DNA of 7,755 nucleotides from Bacteroidales bacterium (GCA_025350385.1 JANXXZ010000137.1:1-7755); one strand, 5' to 3'. Positions 1-6,468 are shown, counted from the stretch's first letter. Notes: generated from the letters alone by a model not told the origin. Numbers and translations: made by a program.

Positions 1-1
1 G

Positions 2-1156
2 CTTCCACCTGCGGCTGTTGGTACCGAAGCTGAAATAGAAGCATTGCAAAGAGGCGTTGCCGCCATTTATCCTGATATTGACGGAATTCCTCCCCTGAAA
101 CAGGAAATCTCGAAATTTCTTAAGAATTTTCTTGACATTAATGTGAAAGCTGAAGGGTGCATTCCAACTGTTGGATCAATGCAGGGCGCATTCGCTGCAT
201 TTATTACCCTGGCCCGGATGTATTCCGATAGAGATACTACTCTTTTTATCGATCCTGGCTTCCCGGTTCATTATCAGCAGCATAGGGTTCTGGGACAGAA
301 ATTTGAATCCTTTGACGTCTATAACTACAGGGGTGAAGCACTACGTGCCAAACTGGAAAGCTACTTCAAAGTTGGTAATATACACTCTGTGCTGTATTCC
401 AATCCAAACAATCCTTCATGGATTTGTTTCACAGATTCCGAGTTGCAAATAATCGGCGAACTGGCCAATAAATACAATGTAATCATCCTGGAGGACCTGG
501 CATATTTTGGAATGGATTTCCGCAAGGATTACAGCAAACCAGGTGTACCTCCTTACCAGCCGACAGTTGCAAAATACACCGAAAACTATATACTGTTCAT
601 TTCCAGTTCAAAGGCTTTTAGTTATGCCGGTCAGCGGATTGGAATCATGGTAATCAGCGATAAGCTGTTCACTACCAAAGCTCCTGATCTGCTCAGATAT
701 TACAACAGTGATATCTTTGGACGCGCCATGGTATTCGGCACTGTATATTCGCTTAGTTCGGGTACGGCACATTCCGCGCAATATGCACTGGCAGCCATTC
801 TTAAAGCCGCAAACGAAGGTAAGTTCAACTTCGTGGAAGAGGTAAAGGAATACGGAGAAAAAGCCAAAATCATGAAAAAGTTGTTTTTGGACAATGGCTT
901 CCATATTGTTTACGACAAGGATATCGACCAGCCTATTGCTGACGGCTTCTACTTTACCATCATGTACCCCGGTTTTGAAGGCCCCGAATTAATAGAAGAA
1001 TTGCTGTTTTACGGAATAAGTGCCATCTCTCTTTCCATTACCGGTAGCGAGCATACCGAAGGATTACGTGCCTGTGTGTCGCTGGTGAAGCGCACCCAGT
1101 TCCCTGACCTGGAGTTAAGGCTGAAGAAATTCCATGAGCACCATCCGGTAAAATAG
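2..1156 (+). CDS. PLP-dependent aminotransferase, class I/II fold (5' truncated by window edge)
   Basis: Cytoplasmic fold-type I aminotransferase, expected to move an amino group between an amino acid and a 2-oxoacid using pyridoxal phosphate. The frame is open from base 2, so the gene begins outside the window; 384 residues are visible and roughly 40-60 N-terminal residues are probably missing. Numbered from base 2, the hallmarks in order are: NPNNP at residues 134-138; LEDLAYFGMD with the cofactor-ring Asp at 165 and the conserved Tyr at 168; SSSKAFSYAGQRIG with the Schiff-base Lys at 204 (codon 611-613); and GLRACVS with the likely substrate-carboxylate Arg at 356. All catalytic positions are intact. 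The TTG at 44 is an internal leucine, not a start. The gene ends with TAG and is followed by 140 bp before a secreted-protein gene. Substrate cannot be read from sequence; an aspartate/aromatic/branched-chain type is possible. Confidence 0.9.
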   Translation, partial: LPPAAVGTEAEIEALQRGVAAIYPDIDGIPPLKQEISKFLKNFLDINVKAEGCIPTVGSMQGAFAAFITLARMYSDRDTTLFIDPGFPVHYQQHRVLGQKFESFDVYNYRGEALRAKLESYFKVGNIHSVLYSNPNNPSWICFTDSELQIIGELANKYNVIILEDLAYFGMDFRKDYSKPGVPPYQPTVAKYTENYILFISSSKAFSYAGQRIGIMVISDKLFTTKAPDLLRYYNSDIFGRAMVFGTVYSLSSGTAHSAQYALAAILKAANEGKFNFVEEVKEYGEKAKIMKKLFLDNGFHIVYDKDIDQPIADGFYFTIMYPGFEGPELIEELLFYGISAISLSITGSEHTEGLRACVSLVKRTQFPDLELRLKKFHEHHPVK

Positions 1157-1230
1157 ACTCTCCCACGTATACTATAGAAAGAAACAAACGATTCTTACCG
1201 GGATCAAAATCAATTCCTGGTAATATATCG

Positions 1231-1238
1231 TATATTTG
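1231..1238 (+). promoter_or_regulatory. Possible Bacteroidota -7 promoter element (TATATTTG)
   Basis: TATATTTG fits the TAnnTTTG -7 consensus of Bacteroidota housekeeping promoters and lies 58 bp before the ATG at 1297. No clear TTTG -33 box lies at the usual distance, so support is partial. The element overlaps a short perfect inverted repeat (AATATA 1222-1227 and TATATT 1231-1236), which may be chance in AT-rich DNA. Confidence 0.3.
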
Positions 1239-1296
1239 ATATTGATAATAATTTCTTTCCAGGAGTTTACTATTTTATTAATCTTATCTGAATTAT

Positions 1297-3348
1297 ATGT
1301 ATTATCTGAGAATACTGTCAGTCCTGATGGTTATGCTTATAGCATCTGATGTTTATCCGCAAAAGGAAAATACAAACTGGTATTTTGGTGACCACGCCGG
1401 AATCAGCTTTGGATCGGGCAATCCTGTTGCTCTTTTAGATGGTTCAGTTAATACGTATGAGGGATGTTCAACTATTTCATCAGCGAATGGTGAACTGCTC
1501 TTTTACAGTGACGGTTCAACGGTCTGGAACAGGCAACACCAGGTTATGTATAATGGTACGGGTCTGCATGGCCATTATTCATCTACCCAATCAGCATTGA
1601 TTCTCCGCCAACCAGGATCAGATCACCTGTATTACTTGTTTACCGTTGATTATGGGAACAGTTACTACGGGCTCGAGTATTCAATAATCGACATAGCAGG
1701 AGATAACGGGAATGGCGCCGTTATAACTAAGAACAATTCCCTTCTTATCAATTCGTTGGAAAAAGTAACTACTATACTACATCATAATAAAAACGCATAC
1801 TGGGTAGTAGCCCATGATGGAAATTCTATGAATTTTGATGCTTTTCTGTTAAACAGCAATGGACTCAACACTTCTCCTGTTATAAGCTCAGCTGGAACAT
1901 ACCTGGGCAACGAAGCATATTCTGGCGGATCTCAGGGTTATATGAAAGCTTCACCTGATGGAAGTAAAATTGCATACGCCACCTATCATATGAATATGAT
2001 TGAGATGGTGGGGTTTAATCCGGAAACCGGGAAAGTTTCATCAACCTCCAGTTCCTGGTTATTCCCCGATGCTACATACGGGGTAGAATTTTCACCAAAT
2101 GGCAGATATCTCTATATTTCTGTTGCCTATGATATTCACAGGGTTTATCAAATTGGCATTGAAACGGGGATCAGCCAGTTGATTGCAGAAACTACCATGA
2201 CCCCTGGTTGTCTGCAGTTGGCACCTGATGGAAAGATTTATATTGCTCTTTTTGACAGGCCATCAACGGGAAGTGAATACCTGGCCCTGATTAAAAACCC
2301 TGATAGTGAAGGGAATAATTGCGGGTTCGAAGAAAACGGTTTTTACCTTGAAGGAAAGAAAAGCATGGCGGGCCTGCCTTTCATGGTTCAAATAGCACAA
2401 AAGGAAATAACAGTCAGTTATTCAGGAACTTGTTTTGGTGATTCTACATATTTTCAGGCCCAGGGCGGGCAATCGAATGATTCAGTCATATGGAATTTCG
2501 GAGATCCGGCAAGTGGAACAAACAATATTGCATCGGGAAATGCTGCCTGGCATATTTTTTCCCAACCAGGCACTTTTCATGTTACTGTCACAGCCATGAT
2601 AACCGGACAGGAATCAACCCAATACTTGGATGTTACTATTCTTTCCGGACCCTCTCTCTCACTCGGGAATGATGATACCTTGTGCAATTCTGCAGGATTC
2701 CAGTTTTCGTTCGGGAACCAGTATGCATCCTATTTGTGGCAGGATGGATCTCAGTCTCCCGATTACCAGGTCACCACAAGCGGTACATATTGGCTAATGG
2801 TAACTGATACTCTTGGATGCAGGAGCACTGATACCGTGGTCTATGCATTTTCAACCATAAGCGTCAATCTCGGGAGTGATATTGAATTCTGCAGTGATAC
2901 TCAAATCCAGCTTAATGCAGGTGATAATTTTGCATCTTATTTATGGCAGGACGGATCAACAAATCAAATCCAGGTAGTTGACGAGATCGGATCGTATTGG
3001 GTTAAAGTCAGTGATCAGTTTTTATGTGAAGCCTCTGACACCATTATTTTGTTTTCATGTTATAACCCAACCAAGGCTAAATCAAAATTCCTGACCCCTA
3101 ATGGCGATGGATTAAATGATACTTTCAGAGTAGTATTTCAGTATGAAGTCGATTTTGAGATGAAAGTTTTCGATCGTTGGGGTCGGGTATTATTCGTTTC
3201 GAATGATTATGAGTCGGGTTGGGACGGCAGGTATAAGGGTAAATCTTGTCCGAATGATGTTTATTTCTATTCAGTGCAATTTCTTTCCAAGCAAAAGAAC
3301 CCTCCCGAAAAGAAAACATTGATCGGATATATAACCCTTATGAGATGA
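1297..3348 (+). CDS. Secreted surface protein: beta-propeller-like region, PKD-like domain, Ig-like repeats, type B T9SS C-terminal domain
   Basis: A 683-residue protein predicted to be exported by Sec and then passed through the outer membrane by the type IX system. Residues 1 to about 22 form a signal peptide with a hydrophobic LRILSVLMVMLIA core and likely cleavage near YPQ. Residues about 25-370 start with NWYFGDHAGISF and contain repeated blade-like elements (ASPDGSKIAYA, FSPNGRYLYIS, APDGKIYIA), suggesting a WD40/YVTN-like propeller. Residues about 375-448 look PKD-like (WNFGDPASG, then FSQPGTFHVTVTA). Two 69-residue Ig-like units follow at about 453-590. Residues about 598-683 carry the gliding-motility-associated type B signal: FLTPNGDGLNDTF, KVFDRWGRVLF, GWDGRYKGK and a terminal GYITLMR. 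The ATG at 1297 is chosen because a signal peptide follows directly; no Shine-Dalgarno is seen, as is normal in this phylum. No catalytic motif was recognised, so an adhesive or structural role is inferred. Confidence 0.9.
   Translation: MYYLRILSVLMVMLIASDVYPQKENTNWYFGDHAGISFGSGNPVALLDGSVNTYEGCSTISSANGELLFYSDGSTVWNRQHQVMYNGTGLHGHYSSTQSALILRQPGSDHLYYLFTVDYGNSYYGLEYSIIDIAGDNGNGAVITKNNSLLINSLEKVTTILHHNKNAYWVVAHDGNSMNFDAFLLNSNGLNTSPVISSAGTYLGNEAYSGGSQGYMKASPDGSKIAYATYHMNMIEMVGFNPETGKVSSTSSSWLFPDATYGVEFSPNGRYLYISVAYDIHRVYQIGIETGISQLIAETTMTPGCLQLAPDGKIYIALFDRPSTGSEYLALIKNPDSEGNNCGFEENGFYLEGKKSMAGLPFMVQIAQKEITVSYSGTCFGDSTYFQAQGGQSNDSVIWNFGDPASGTNNIASGNAAWHIFSQPGTFHVTVTAMITGQESTQYLDVTILSGPSLSLGNDDTLCNSAGFQFSFGNQYASYLWQDGSQSPDYQVTTSGTYWLMVTDTLGCRSTDTVVYAFSTISVNLGSDIEFCSDTQIQLNAGDNFASYLWQDGSTNQIQVVDEIGSYWVKVSDQFLCEASDTIILFSCYNPTKAKSKFLTPNGDGLNDTFRVVFQYEVDFEMKVFDRWGRVLFVSNDYESGWDGRYKGKSCPNDVYFYSVQFLSKQKNPPEKKTLIGYITLMR
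2653..3060 (+). repeat. Two tandem 69-residue Ig-like repeat units inside the surface protein
   Basis: Unit 1 starts with SLSLGNDDTLC and unit 2 with SVNLGSDIEFC. Both share the core ASYLWQDGS, then a G(T/S)YW(L/V)(M/K)V element and a closing CxxxDT. The start-to-start distance is exactly 207 bp (69 codons). At DNA level the core blocks 2725-2750 and 2932-2957 match at 23 of 26 bases, and all three differences are synonymous. Each unit has an early Cys and a late Cys, so an internal disulfide is plausible. Confidence 0.8.
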
Positions 3349-3401
3349 TTCAGGCTTTTCTGATTATGAAGTGTTATAAAGTTTCACACCTGTTTGTGCA
3401 T

Positions 3402-3450
3402 TAAATCCGTTTTGGCTCAATTTCTATCTTAGGAAATTTTCTCGGATTTA
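3402..3450. repeat. Inverted repeat, 8-bp perfect arms
   Basis: TAAATCCG at 3402-3409 is the exact reverse complement of CGGATTTA at 3443-3450, with 33 bp between. The right arm ends one base before the next inverted repeat begins. It may be a stem in the mRNA leader or an operator half-site pair; chance is not excluded. Confidence 0.4.
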
Positions 3451-3479
3451 CAATTATTTAAAACGGTTTCAAATAATTG
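3451..3479. repeat. 29-bp dyad symmetry upstream of the oxidoreductase operon
   Basis: CAATTATTT at 3451-3459 is the exact reverse complement of AAATAATTG at 3471-3479. After one A/C mismatch, AAA (3461-3463) and TTT (3467-3469) extend the symmetry, so 24 of 29 bases pair around the centre at 3465. It lies 89 bp before the ferredoxin ATG and is not followed by a clean T-run. A regulator-binding operator fits at least as well as a terminator for the upstream gene; both are inferences. Confidence 0.5.
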
Positions 3480-3531
3480 AAGATTCGTTATTTTAATTCG
3501 TGCTTTCCATATTCTATACCAATAAAAAATC

Positions 3532-3539
3532 TAACTTCG
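3532..3539 (+). promoter_or_regulatory. Possible -7 element (TAACTTCG) for the oxidoreductase operon
   Basis: TAACTTCG differs at one base from the Bacteroidota -7 consensus TAnnTTTG and lies 29 bp before the ferredoxin ATG, a reasonable leader length. A TTTC at 3504-3507 is the only -33-like match, and its 24-bp spacing is longer than usual. Support is weak, but no better candidate was found in this region. Confidence 0.3.
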
Positions 3540-3568
3540 CCGCGAATTTCAGTGAAACTCTTAAAACT

Positions 3569-3820
3569 ATGGCAAAAGTAAAAGGTGAAATTGTAGTCGA
3601 TACTGAAAGGTGCAAAGGATGCGAAGTATGTGTTCCTGTTTGCCCCGAAGCAGTAATCGTTATGGCCAAACAAGTGAACAGGAAAGGATATCATTACGCT
3701 CAGCCCGTTAACGATGCGTGCACTGGTTGCACCAATTGCGCTGTGGTTTGTCCTGATGGTGCCATAACTGTTTACAGGAAAAAATTTACCGAAATAATCG
3801 AATCAGAAATAGAACATTAG
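3569..3820 (+). CDS. korD: 2-oxoacid:ferredoxin oxidoreductase, delta (ferredoxin) subunit, 2x[4Fe-4S]
   Basis: An 83-residue dicluster ferredoxin subunit that passes electrons from the TPP-bound intermediate to external ferredoxin. Two complete CxxCxxCxxxCP motifs are visible: Cys 15, 18, 21, 25 and Cys 51, 54, 57, 61. With the usual crossed pattern each cluster takes three Cys of one motif and the last Cys of the other. Length is normal for KorD/VorD-type subunits. The ATG at 3569 is preferred over the in-frame GTG at 3500 because conserved sequence (GEIVVDTERCKGC) begins just after it. It is the first gene of the operon; its TAG is one base from the alpha-subunit ATG, so translational coupling is likely. 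The short acidic tail (FTEIIESEIEH) may contact the alpha subunit, which is a guess. The symbol is given at family level; vorD is an equivalent name. Confidence 0.9.
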   Translation: MAKVKGEIVVDTERCKGCEVCVPVCPEAVIVMAKQVNRKGYHYAQPVNDACTGCTNCAVVCPDGAITVYRKKFTEIIESEIEH

Positions 3821-3821
3821 G

Positions 3822-4904
3822 ATGAAAGAATTACGATTAATGAAAGGTAATGAAGCCTTCGCCGAAGCCGCGATAAGGGCTGGAGCCGATGGATACTTCG
3901 GATACCCGATCACACCGCAGTCGGAAGTGATGGAATATCTCATGGCCCAGAAAACCAGCGAGCGTACCGGCATGATTGTATTGCAGGCCGAAAGCGAGAT
4001 AGCCGCCATTAACATGGTGTATGGCGGAGCTTCATGCGGAAAAAGGGTACTCACTTCATCATCAAGCCCTGGTATAAGCCTGAAACAGGAAGGCATCTCC
4101 TATATAGCCGGCGCCGAATTACCATGCTTAATTTTAAACGTGGTTCGCGGTGGCCCTGGTCTCGGAACTATCCAACCTTCACAATCGGATTATTTCCAGA
4201 GCACGAAAGGTGGTGGTCACGGCGATTACAGGTTGATTGTACTGGCACCTTCCTCGGTGCAGGAAATGGCTGATTTTGCCGGACTTGGTTTTGAACTAGC
4301 ATTTAAATACCGTAACCCGGTATTGATTCTTTCGGACGGCGCAATAGGTCAGATGATGGAGAAAGTGTGGCTGGATGTTCAAAAACCCAGGTTCACCGAA
4401 GAAGAGATCATAAAAAATACACCCTGGGCAACCACCGGGAAAACTCCCGACCGCGAACGCAATATAATTACTTCGCTGGATCTTGATTCGCTGAAAATGG
4501 AACAGCACAACCGTGCTCTCCAGGCAAAATACCGCATTATTGAACAGGAAGAAATCCGCTACGAAAAATTTAACTGCGAGGATGCCGACTATGCATTCAT
4601 AGCTTACGGTACAAGTGCACGAATCTGCCAGAAAGCCATCCAACTGGCTGCCGGGCAGGGAATAAATGTTGGGCTCATGCGTCCGATTACGCTTTTCCCT
4701 TTTCCGAAAAAGGTAGTTGCCGAAATGACATCCCATGTTAAAGGAATTCTAGTGGTGGAAATGAGCGCCGGCCAAATGGTTGAGGATGTTCAGCTTGCGA
4801 CCCAGGGTCGTGTTAAGGTGGAACATTTCGGTCGTGTAGGCGGAATTATCCCTTCACCCATTGAAGTGGTTGAAGCATTGAAAAAACAAATCATAGGAGG
4901 ATAG
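3822..4904 (+). CDS. vorB: 2-oxoacid:ferredoxin oxidoreductase, alpha subunit (VorB type)
   Basis: The 360-residue alpha subunit of a four-subunit enzyme that oxidises a 2-oxoacid to acyl-CoA and CO2, or runs in reverse, with ferredoxin. Visible motifs: GNEAFAEAAIRAGADGYFGYPITPQSE with YPITP at 28-32; AESEIAA with E57 and E59, the region expected to activate TPP; SSSSPGISL at 79-87; and RGGPGLGTIQPSQSDYF from R109. The GGPGLGTIQPSQSD segment is typical of VorB proteins in Bacteroidota and unlike the RSGPSTGMPT pattern recalled from KorA/OorA 2-oxoglutarate enzymes. Branched-chain 2-oxoacids (2-oxoisovalerate and relatives) are therefore the favoured substrates. Residues about 240-360 form the C-terminal transketolase-like domain. 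The ATG lies one base after the ferredoxin stop, and the stop is 4 bp before the beta ATG. Many annotations call this protein korA; substrate assignment is an inference from motif type. Confidence 0.9.
   Translation: MKELRLMKGNEAFAEAAIRAGADGYFGYPITPQSEVMEYLMAQKTSERTGMIVLQAESEIAAINMVYGGASCGKRVLTSSSSPGISLKQEGISYIAGAELPCLILNVVRGGPGLGTIQPSQSDYFQSTKGGGHGDYRLIVLAPSSVQEMADFAGLGFELAFKYRNPVLILSDGAIGQMMEKVWLDVQKPRFTEEEIIKNTPWATTGKTPDRERNIITSLDLDSLKMEQHNRALQAKYRIIEQEEIRYEKFNCEDADYAFIAYGTSARICQKAIQLAAGQGINVGLMRPITLFPFPKKVVAEMTSHVKGILVVEMSAGQMVEDVQLATQGRVKVEHFGRVGGIIPSPIEVVEALKKQIIGG
4895..4900 (+). promoter_or_regulatory. Perfect AGGAGG Shine-Dalgarno before the beta subunit
   Basis: AGGAGG sits 8 bases before the ATG at 4909 and overlaps the two terminal Gly codons (GGA GGA) of the alpha gene. 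It is the only strong Shine-Dalgarno before any complete gene here. Because Bacteroidota seldom rely on this signal, it may be functional or a by-product of the Gly codons. Confidence 0.6.
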
Positions 4905-4908
4905 GATC

Positions 4909-5691
4909 ATGGCTGAATTCAACACAAACCCCGAAATAGTACAACAGGAAAACCTGGTGTACAAACGCACTGACCTTCTTACCGAAAAAGCACTCAGTTA
5001 TTGCCCAGGCTGCGGACATGGTACTGCCCATCGCATTATTATGGAAGTAATTGAAGAGATGGAAATTCAGTCGAAAACCATTGGCATTGCTCCTGTCGGC
5101 TGCTCAGTGCTGGCCTATGAATTTATGAATATTGATATGCAGCAGGCTGCCCACGGACGCGCTCCTGCACTCGCTACTGCTGTAAAAAGATTGTTTCCTG
5201 AAAAATTCGTCTTCACCTACCAGGGTGATGGTGATCTGGCAGCTATTGGCACAGCGGAAACCATTCATTCATGCAACCGTGGCGAAAATATCGTGATCAT
5301 TTTTATCAACAACGGTATTTATGGAATGACGGGCGGACAAATGGCACCTACTACCCTTCCGGGAATGAAATCAAGCACTTCACCTTATGGCCGGGATGTT
5401 GCTACCATGGGAAACCCACTCAGAATCACCGAACTTGTAGCACAACTTCCGGGAACTATATTTGTAACCCGCCAGGCGGTGCATACTCCTTCGGCTGTTC
5501 GTAAAGCCAAAAAGGCCGTTCGCAAGGCTTTCGAGAACCAGAAACTAAACAAGGGCCTTTCATTTATAGAAATCGTATCTAACTGTAATTCCGGCTGGAA
5601 AATGACTCCTCTGCAATCAAATGAGTGGATGGTGGATAATATGTTCCCCTATTACCCGCTGGGAGATATTAAGGATAGTGAAAAGGCATGA
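4909..5691 (+). CDS. korB: 2-oxoacid:ferredoxin oxidoreductase, beta (TPP-binding) subunit
   Basis: The 260-residue subunit holding thiamine pyrophosphate and, by family precedent, a proximal [4Fe-4S] cluster. SYCPGCGHG gives Cys 32 and 35, GIAPVGCSV gives Cys 65, and SNCNSGW gives Cys 226; this four-Cys spacing matches the cluster ligands known in archaeal oxoacid:ferredoxin oxidoreductase beta subunits. The TPP/Mg motif runs from GDGD at 106-109 to NNGIYGMTGGQ at 134-144. The HGRAPALATAVKR segment just after Cys 65 is also conserved in the family. Length is typical, and no residue expected to be essential is missing. The ATG at 4909 follows the alpha stop by 4 bp with a strong Shine-Dalgarno, so start choice is firm. 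The stop is followed directly by heptamer-repeat DNA. Substrate range depends on the whole complex; the name is family-level and a Vor-type name would be equally valid. Confidence 0.92.
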   Translation: MAEFNTNPEIVQQENLVYKRTDLLTEKALSYCPGCGHGTAHRIIMEVIEEMEIQSKTIGIAPVGCSVLAYEFMNIDMQQAAHGRAPALATAVKRLFPEKFVFTYQGDGDLAAIGTAETIHSCNRGENIVIIFINNGIYGMTGGQMAPTTLPGMKSSTSPYGRDVATMGNPLRITELVAQLPGTIFVTRQAVHTPSAVRKAKKAVRKAFENQKLNKGLSFIEIVSNCNSGWKMTPLQSNEWMVDNMFPYYPLGDIKDSEKA

Positions 5692-5754
5692 GCGACTAGC
5701 GACAAGTAAAAAGGGACAGGGGACAAGTGAAGGGTGAATAGTGGTTGGGATATA
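5692..5754 (+). repeat. Degenerate 7-bp tandem repeat, block 1 (GxGACAA-like, nine units)
   Basis: Starting at the first base after the beta-subunit stop, the sequence reads in 7-bp phase as GCGACTA, GCGACAA, GTAAAAA, GGGACAG, GGGACAA, GTGAAGG, GTGAATA, GTGGTTG, GGATATA. Every unit begins with G and most have A at positions 4 and 7. The strand is strongly purine-rich. The last two units are poorly conserved. Confidence 0.65.
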
Positions 5755-5773
5755 GAGCATGGAATCAGGACTT

Positions 5774-5822
5774 CAGCATTAAACTCGCAGCATGAAACAC
5801 CCAGCACTCAGCACTTAAAACT
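5774..5822 (+). repeat. Degenerate 7-bp tandem repeat, block 2 (CAGCACT-like, seven units)
   Basis: The block divides into CAGCATT, AAACTCG, CAGCATG, AAACACC, CAGCACT, CAGCACT, TAAAACT without any shift of phase. CAGCAYT-type units alternate with AAAC-containing units, and two CAGCACT copies are perfect and adjacent. It lies 19 bp after block 1 and 33 bp before the gamma-subunit ATG. No open frame or RNA gene explains it. Confidence 0.65.
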
Positions 5823-5855
5823 CCTATAAAAGAAAAGTATTAAAACAAAATAGTC

Positions 5856-6410
5856 ATGACTGAAGAAATTATCATAGCCGGTTTCGGCGGACAGGGTGTT
5901 TTATCGATGGGAAAAATCCTCGCTTATTCAGGAGTAATGCAGGATAAGGAAGTAAGCTGGATGCCTTCGTATGGTCCCGAAATGCGCGGCGGTACGGCAA
6001 ATGTTACTGTTATAATCAGCGACGAACGCATCAGTTCACCCATTCTTAATGCTTTTGATACAGCCATTATCCTGAATCAGCAAAGCATGGATAAGTTTGA
6101 GAATTCCGTAAAACCCGGAGGACTCCTGATTTATGATCCAAATGGCATCACCCGTCATCCGGAGAGAAAGGATATAAATATCTACACGATAGAAGCCGCT
6201 GAAAAGGCCGGAAAACTTGGACTATCCAAGGTATTCAACATGATCGTGCTTGGGGGATTCCTTAAGTTGAAACCTGTAGTTGGTATGGAATTTATCCATA
6301 AAGGACTTGAAAAATCGCTGCCTCTGCGTCATCATGGAATGATACCTGAGAATGAAAAAGCCATTGAAACTGGCAAAGGACTGATCACTGCAGTTCAACT
6401 CGTAAATTAA
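5856..6410 (+). CDS. korC: 2-oxoacid:ferredoxin oxidoreductase, gamma subunit
   Basis: The 184-residue gamma subunit, the Rossmann-like domain that in this superfamily helps bind coenzyme A and completes the complex. The N-terminal glycine loop AGFGGQGVLSMGK (residues 8-20) and SYGPEMRGGTANV (residues 38-50) are the family signatures. Further on, LNAFDTAIILNQQSMDKF and PGGLLIYDPNGI are also typical, as is the normal length of about 180 residues. The ATG at 5856 is chosen because the conserved GFGGQG loop starts eight residues later; an A-rich leader without Shine-Dalgarno precedes it. It is 164 bp from the beta gene, unlike the 1-4 bp spacing of the other subunits, and the gap is mostly heptamer repeat. 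The strong terminator just downstream marks the operon end. It could have its own promoter in the gap, but none was recognised. Confidence 0.92.
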   Translation: MTEEIIIAGFGGQGVLSMGKILAYSGVMQDKEVSWMPSYGPEMRGGTANVTVIISDERISSPILNAFDTAIILNQQSMDKFENSVKPGGLLIYDPNGITRHPERKDINIYTIEAAEKAGKLGLSKVFNMIVLGGFLKLKPVVGMEFIHKGLEKSLPLRHHGMIPENEKAIETGKGLITAVQLVN

Positions 6411-6430
6411 AATACTGTTTTAAAAATATT

Positions 6431-6468
6431 TCCCTTCTTCCGGCAACGGGGGAAGGGATTTTTGTTTT
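6431..6468 (+). terminator. Rho-independent terminator of the oxidoreductase operon
   Basis: TCCCTTCTTCCG (6431-6442) pairs with CGGGGGAAGGGA (6447-6458) over 12 bp, including two U-G wobbles, closing a GCAA (GNRA) tetraloop. It is followed by TTTTTGTTTT at 6459-6468. It begins 20 bp after the gamma stop. On the opposite strand the two wobbles become C-A mismatches, so it should act mainly on plus-strand transcripts. Confidence 0.92.

Larger units (their letters stand above)
3349..3568 (+). other. Intergenic region between surface-protein gene and oxidoreductase operon
   Basis: This is 220 bp of AT-rich DNA with no convincing gene. A GTG at 3500 is in frame with the ferredoxin gene but would add 23 residues unrelated to the family. 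The stretch contains two adjoining inverted repeats (3402-3450 and 3451-3479) and a possible -7 element (3532-3539). No GC-rich hairpin with a T-run was seen for the upstream gene. Confidence 0.7.

Noticed and set aside
44..1156. TTG at 44 as start of the aminotransferase
   Set aside because: The frame is open back to base 2 and the aminotransferase-like sequence is continuous through that codon, so it is an internal leucine.
1197..1221. Hairpin ACCGGGA/TCCTGGT after the aminotransferase as a terminator
   Set aside because: The stem is only 7 bp with one wobble and an 11-base loop, and no T-run follows (AATATATCG), so it was not called.
3500..3568. In-frame GTG extension of the ferredoxin subunit
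   Set aside because: The 23 added residues do not resemble the family, the extension covers the best promoter candidate, and the ATG at 3569 gives the normal length.
4296..4736. Long open frame antisense to the alpha subunit (146 codons)
   Set aside because: It is opposite a clearly conserved gene, its translation is rich in Cys and Phe without family features, and it has no promoter or leader of its own.
5692..5822. CRISPR array
   Set aside because: The units are contiguous degenerate 7-mers without spacers, unlike CRISPR repeats of about 24-37 bp with unique spacers.
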